A DNA stretch of 64,000 bases from Leclercia adecarboxylata (GTDB lineage: Bacteria; Pseudomonadota; Gammaproteobacteria; Enterobacterales; Enterobacteriaceae). Below are positions 61,464 to 64,000 of the stretch, in pieces. Under the pieces are notes generated by a model. The model saw nothing but the letters and a program-made list of their open reading frames with translations, did not search any database and was not told where the DNA came from. Within the stretch, counting starts at the first letter, position 1, and the number at the start of each line of letters is the position of its first letter. The stretch spans positions 558,001 through 622,000 of the forward strand of contig NZ_CP035382.1 of the NCBI RefSeq assembly GCF_006874705.1, given 5' to 3'. Position numbers and translations under genes: made by a program.

Positions 61464-61979
61464 TTAAAAATCGAGCAGCTTTTCTTCGAGTTGTTCAGCA
61501 CTGCTTCGCAGTTTATCGAGAAAACGCAGCTTGCGAACGCTGTCCGCCGCCACGTCCCACGTCTCGTTATTCAATTGGTCAACCATCTGTTGATGGCGGG
61601 TATCGAACATCCCTTTTACGCGCTTAATAAAGCGCTCAAGACGGGCTTCGTCTTTGGCCTGTTCGATCTCATCCAGCTCTTCACGCAGCTCCAGCTGTTC
61701 CATCAGGAAGGCGGTGTCGCGGACGGTGTGTTGCTCGCTGGAGAGATCAAACCCGTGGCGCGAAAGCAGATATTCTGCCCGACTCAGCGGATTGCGCAGG
61801 GTTTGCCACGCCTGATTGATGGTCGCAGAGTGCTGCACCGCCGCCAGCTGTTCCGCCTGCGTACCGCTGGCGAACTTATCCGGGTGATACTGACGTTGCA
61901 GATCCTGGAAACGGGCCGCCAGCGCCTGAGTATCAATTTCATACCCGGCTGGTAACCCAAAGAGGGTGAAGTAATCCAT
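61464..61979 (-). CDS. hscB: Fe-S assembly J-type co-chaperone HscB
   Basis: HscB stimulates HscA ATPase and delivers IscU. The 171-residue protein has an N-terminal J-domain with the HPD triad at 32-34 (QYHPDKF) and a C-terminal three-helix domain that binds IscU. Length equals E. coli. It is separated from iscA by about 77 bases holding an attenuator-like hairpin. Confidence 0.97.
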   Translation of the reverse strand: MDYFTLFGLPAGYEIDTQALAARFQDLQRQYHPDKFASGTQAEQLAAVQHSATINQAWQTLRNPLSRAEYLLSRHGFDLSSEQHTVRDTAFLMEQLELREELDEIEQAKDEARLERFIKRVKGMFDTRHQQMVDQLNNETWDVAADSVRKLRFLDKLRSSAEQLEEKLLDF

Positions 61980-62000
61980 AACAATCTCAGGGTTAGCTGA

Positions 62001-62040
62001 TTAAAACAAACCCCACACACAGTCTGGCTGCGGTGGGGTT
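62001..62040 (-). terminator. Attenuator-like hairpin between iscA and hscB
   Basis: AACCCCAC (62009-62016) pairs with GTGGGGTT (62033-62040) with a 16-base loop. In the iscA-to-hscB direction it is followed by TGTTTTAATC. This splits the isc operon into iscRSUA and hscBA-fdx-iscX parts with probably lower downstream expression. Confidence 0.6.
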
Positions 62041-62056
62041 AGCAGGTGATACGCAA

Positions 62057-62380
62057 TTAAACGTGGAAGCTTTCGCCGCAGCCGCACTCGTCTTTAACGT
62101 TCGGGTTAGTAAATTTAAACCCTTCGTTGAGGCCTTCTTTTACAAAGTCCAGCTGAGTGCCGTTCAGGAACTGCAGGCTTTTACCATCGACCACCACCTT
62201 CACGCCTTTGTCTTCGAATACGGTATCTTCCGCCGCAGGTTCGTCAACAAATTCCAGTACATACGCCATACCGGAACAGCCGGAGGTGCGTACACCCAGT
62301 CGCAGGCCGAAGCCTTTGCCACGGTTTGCCAGGAAGGAGCTTACTCGCGCGGCAGCGCTGTCGCTAAGGGTAATCGACAT
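62057..62380 (-). CDS. iscA: A-type Fe-S carrier protein IscA
   Basis: IscA carries Fe-S clusters or iron to target apoproteins. The 107-residue protein has the three conserved cysteines C35 (TSGCSG), C99 and C101 (ECGCGES). Length equals E. coli. It lies 15 bases downstream of iscU. Confidence 0.98.
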   Translation of the reverse strand: MSITLSDSAAARVSSFLANRGKGFGLRLGVRTSGCSGMAYVLEFVDEPAAEDTVFEDKGVKVVVDGKSLQFLNGTQLDFVKEGLNEGFKFTNPNVKDECGCGESFHV

Positions 62381-62395
62381 AACAACCTCAACTAA

Positions 62396-62782
62396 TTATT
62401 TTGCTTCACGTTTGCTTTTGTAATCCGCGATTGCAGCTTTAATCGCATCTTCCGCCAGGATAGAGCAGTGAATTTTCACCGGCGGCAGTTCGAGTTCGTC
62501 AGCAATATCGGTATTTTTAATCGCCTGCGCTTCGTCCAGAGATTTGCCCTTCACCCACTCGGTGACCAGGGAGCTGGAGGCGATTGCGGAACCGCAACCG
62601 TAAGTCTTGAAGCGCGCGTCTTCAATGATACCTTCATTGTTGACTTTAATCTGCAACTTCATCACGTCGCCACAGGCCGGTGCACCCACCATGCCGCTGC
62701 CTACGCTGTCGTCGCTGTTGTCGAAGGAGCCCACGTTACGTGGATTCTCGTAATGATCGATAACTTTTTCGCTGTATGCCAT
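62396..62782 (-). CDS. iscU: Fe-S cluster scaffold IscU
   Basis: IscU is the scaffold on which clusters are built from IscS sulfur and iron. The 128-residue protein has cysteines C37, C63 and C106, the modulating D39, and the HscA recognition motif LPPVK at 99-103. It lies 23 bases downstream of iscS. Confidence 0.98.
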   Translation of the reverse strand: MAYSEKVIDHYENPRNVGSFDNSDDSVGSGMVGAPACGDVMKLQIKVNNEGIIEDARFKTYGCGSAIASSSLVTEWVKGKSLDEAQAIKNTDIADELELPPVKIHCSILAEDAIKAAIADYKSKREAK

Positions 62783-62805
62783 GTTGAATTCTCCTTACAA
62801 ACCGA

Positions 62806-64000
62806 TTAGTGATGTGACCATTCAATGCTGTTCAGATCCACGCCTTCTTTGAACATTTCCCACAGTGGAGAGAGTTCACGCAGACGGCCAATGGAGTTGC
62901 GAACCAGTTTGATGGTGTAGTCAATCTCTTCATCGGTAGTGAAACGACCTAAAGAGAAGCGGATAGAGCTGTGTGCCAGTTCGTCGGTCATGCCCAGCGC
63001 ACGCAGTACGTAGGACGGCTCCAGGCTTGCGGAAGTACACGCAGAACCGGAAGAGACGGCCAGATCTTTCAGGGCCATGATCAGCGACTCGCCTTCAACA
63101 TAGTTGAAGCTGACGTTAAGAATGTTCGGTGCGCCCTGCTCGAGATCGCCGTTCAGGTAGACCTCTTCCATATCCTTCACGCCTTCCCACAGACGGTTGC
63201 GCAGCGTACGCAGGCGCGCCATCTCGGTTTCCATCTCTTCTTTGGCGATACGGTAGGCTTCACCCATACCCACGATCTGGTGAACAGGCAGAGTACCGGA
63301 ACGCATGCCGCGCTCGTGACCGCCGCCGTGCATCTGGGATTCGATACGGATACGTGGCTTACGACGCACGTACAGCGCGCCAATGCCTTTCGGGCCATAG
63401 ATTTTGTGGCCGGAGAAGGACATCAGGTCCACTTTCAGCTGGCTCAGGTCGATAGGCAGTTTGCCCACGCTCTGGGTCGCATCAACGTGGTAGATGATAC
63501 CGCGCGCACGGCACAGTTCGCCGATAGTGGCGATATCCTGCACCACGCCGATTTCGTTGTTGACGTGCATGATGGAGACCAGAATGGTGTCATCACGCAT
63601 TGCCGCTTCGAGCTCTTTCAGGTCGATGATACCGTTGCGCTGCGGCGCGAGGTAGGTCACTTCAAACCCTTCACGCTCCAGCTGGCGACAGGTGTCCAGC
63701 ACGGCTTTGTGTTCGGTTTTGCTGGTGATGATGTGCTTGCCTTTTTTCTGATAGAAATTGGCCGCACCTTTGATCGCCAGGTTATCGGATTCGGTCGCGC
63801 CTGAGGTGAAAACAATTTCACGCGGATCGGCGCCAACCAGCTCGGCAATCTGATTACGGGCGATATCTACCGCCTCTTCAGCATGCCAGCCAAAACGGTG
63901 GGAGCGGGAAGCCGGGTTACCGAAGTTTCCGTCCAGGGTCAGACACTGCATCATTTTCTCGGCAACACGCGGGTCCACCGGCGTGGTTGCGGAGTAATCG
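62806..64000 (-). CDS. iscS: Cysteine desulfurase IscS, N-terminus cut by window edge
   Basis: IscS is the PLP enzyme that takes sulfur from cysteine for Fe-S clusters, thiolated tRNA, thiamine and other uses. The PLP lysine is in [12 protein letters not shown] and the persulfide cysteine in [16 protein letters not shown]. The reading frame continues to the window edge as [16 protein letters not shown], so about seven residues of the usual 404 lie outside. An apparent start at 63978 is not real: the codon there is an internal valine GTG. iscR should lie just beyond the edge. Confidence 0.97.
   Translation of the reverse strand, partial: DYSATTPVDPRVAEKMMQCLTLDGNFGNPASRSHRFGWHAEEAVDIARNQIAELVGADPREIVFTSGATESDNLAIKGAANFYQKKGKHIITSKTEHKAVLDTCRQLEREGFEVTYLAPQRNGIIDLKELEAAMRDDTILVSIMHVNNEIGVVQDIATIGELCRARGIIYHVDATQSVGKLPIDLSQLKVDLMSFSGHKIYGPKGIGALYVRRKPRIRIESQMHGGGHERGMRSGTLPVHQIVGMGEAYRIAKEEMETEMARLRTLRNRLWEGVKDMEEVYLNGDLEQGAPNILNVSFNYVEGESLIMALKDLAVSSGSACTSASLEPSYVLRALGMTDELAHSSIRFSLGRFTTDEEIDYTIKLVRNSIGRLRELSPLWEMFKEGVDLNSIEWSHH

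Overview
The window is a 64-kb piece of a gammaproteobacterial chromosome from the family Enterobacteriaceae. Gene order follows the purC-to-iscS stretch of Escherichia coli K-12 almost gene for gene, and most proteins match the lengths and key residues of their E. coli counterparts. The high GC, the REP elements of the form GCCCGGCGGCGCTACGC, and several genes absent from this region of K-12 point to a relative of Enterobacter, Leclercia, Lelliottia or Klebsiella. I cannot resolve the genus from sequence alone. No prophage, insertion sequence, tRNA, rRNA or CRISPR array was seen.

Layout: 1-10 kb holds purC (cut by the left edge), dapA-bamC, gcvR-bcp, perM, bepA-yfgD, hda and upp-uraA. From 10 to 20 kb come a GH1 6-phospho-beta-glucosidase not found here in K-12, then purMN, ppk-ppx, the c-di-GMP phosphodiesterase pdeF and yfgG. 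From 20 to 25 kb lies the first accessory block, where I recall K-12 having yfgH-yfgI: a LysR regulator divergent from an MFS transporter, an SDR oxidoreductase, and a three-gene operon whose products all carry signal peptides. From 25 to 30 kb are guaBA and xseA. From 30 to 35 kb is the second accessory block: an MFS transporter, an M4 metalloprotease of the protealysin type with its emfourin-like inhibitor, yfgJ, a Gfo/Idh/MocA oxidoreductase and a POT peptide transporter. From 35 to 52 kb the core returns: der-bamB-yfgM-hisS-ispG-rodZ, rlmN, ndk, and pbpC-yfhM. From 52 to 57 kb an alpha-glucoside system (PTS EIICB, GH4 phospho-alpha-glucosidase, RpiR regulator) is wrapped around sseA, followed by sseB. 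From 57 kb to the end are pepB and the Isc iron-sulfur cluster operon, with iscS cut by the right edge.

Functional themes: purine synthesis (purC, purMN, guaBA), with PurR boxes upstream of all three units; pyrimidine salvage (upp-uraA) behind a promoter of the UTP-sensitive reiterative type; outer-membrane assembly and envelope quality control (bamB, bamC, bepA, yfgM); cell shape and wall (rodZ, pbpC, yfhM); polyphosphate turnover; and [Fe-S] assembly. Several genes start at non-AUG codons (hda CTG, gcvR TTG, yfgM GTG, yfgG GTG).

The most promising material for follow-up is the exported-protein operon at 23.3-24.8 kb with repeated TGTATC/GATACA boxes, the alpha-glucoside operon that encloses sseA and has a 28-bp perfect palindrome upstream, and the protealysin-emfourin pair. 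No wholly unknown system could be demonstrated by reading alone.
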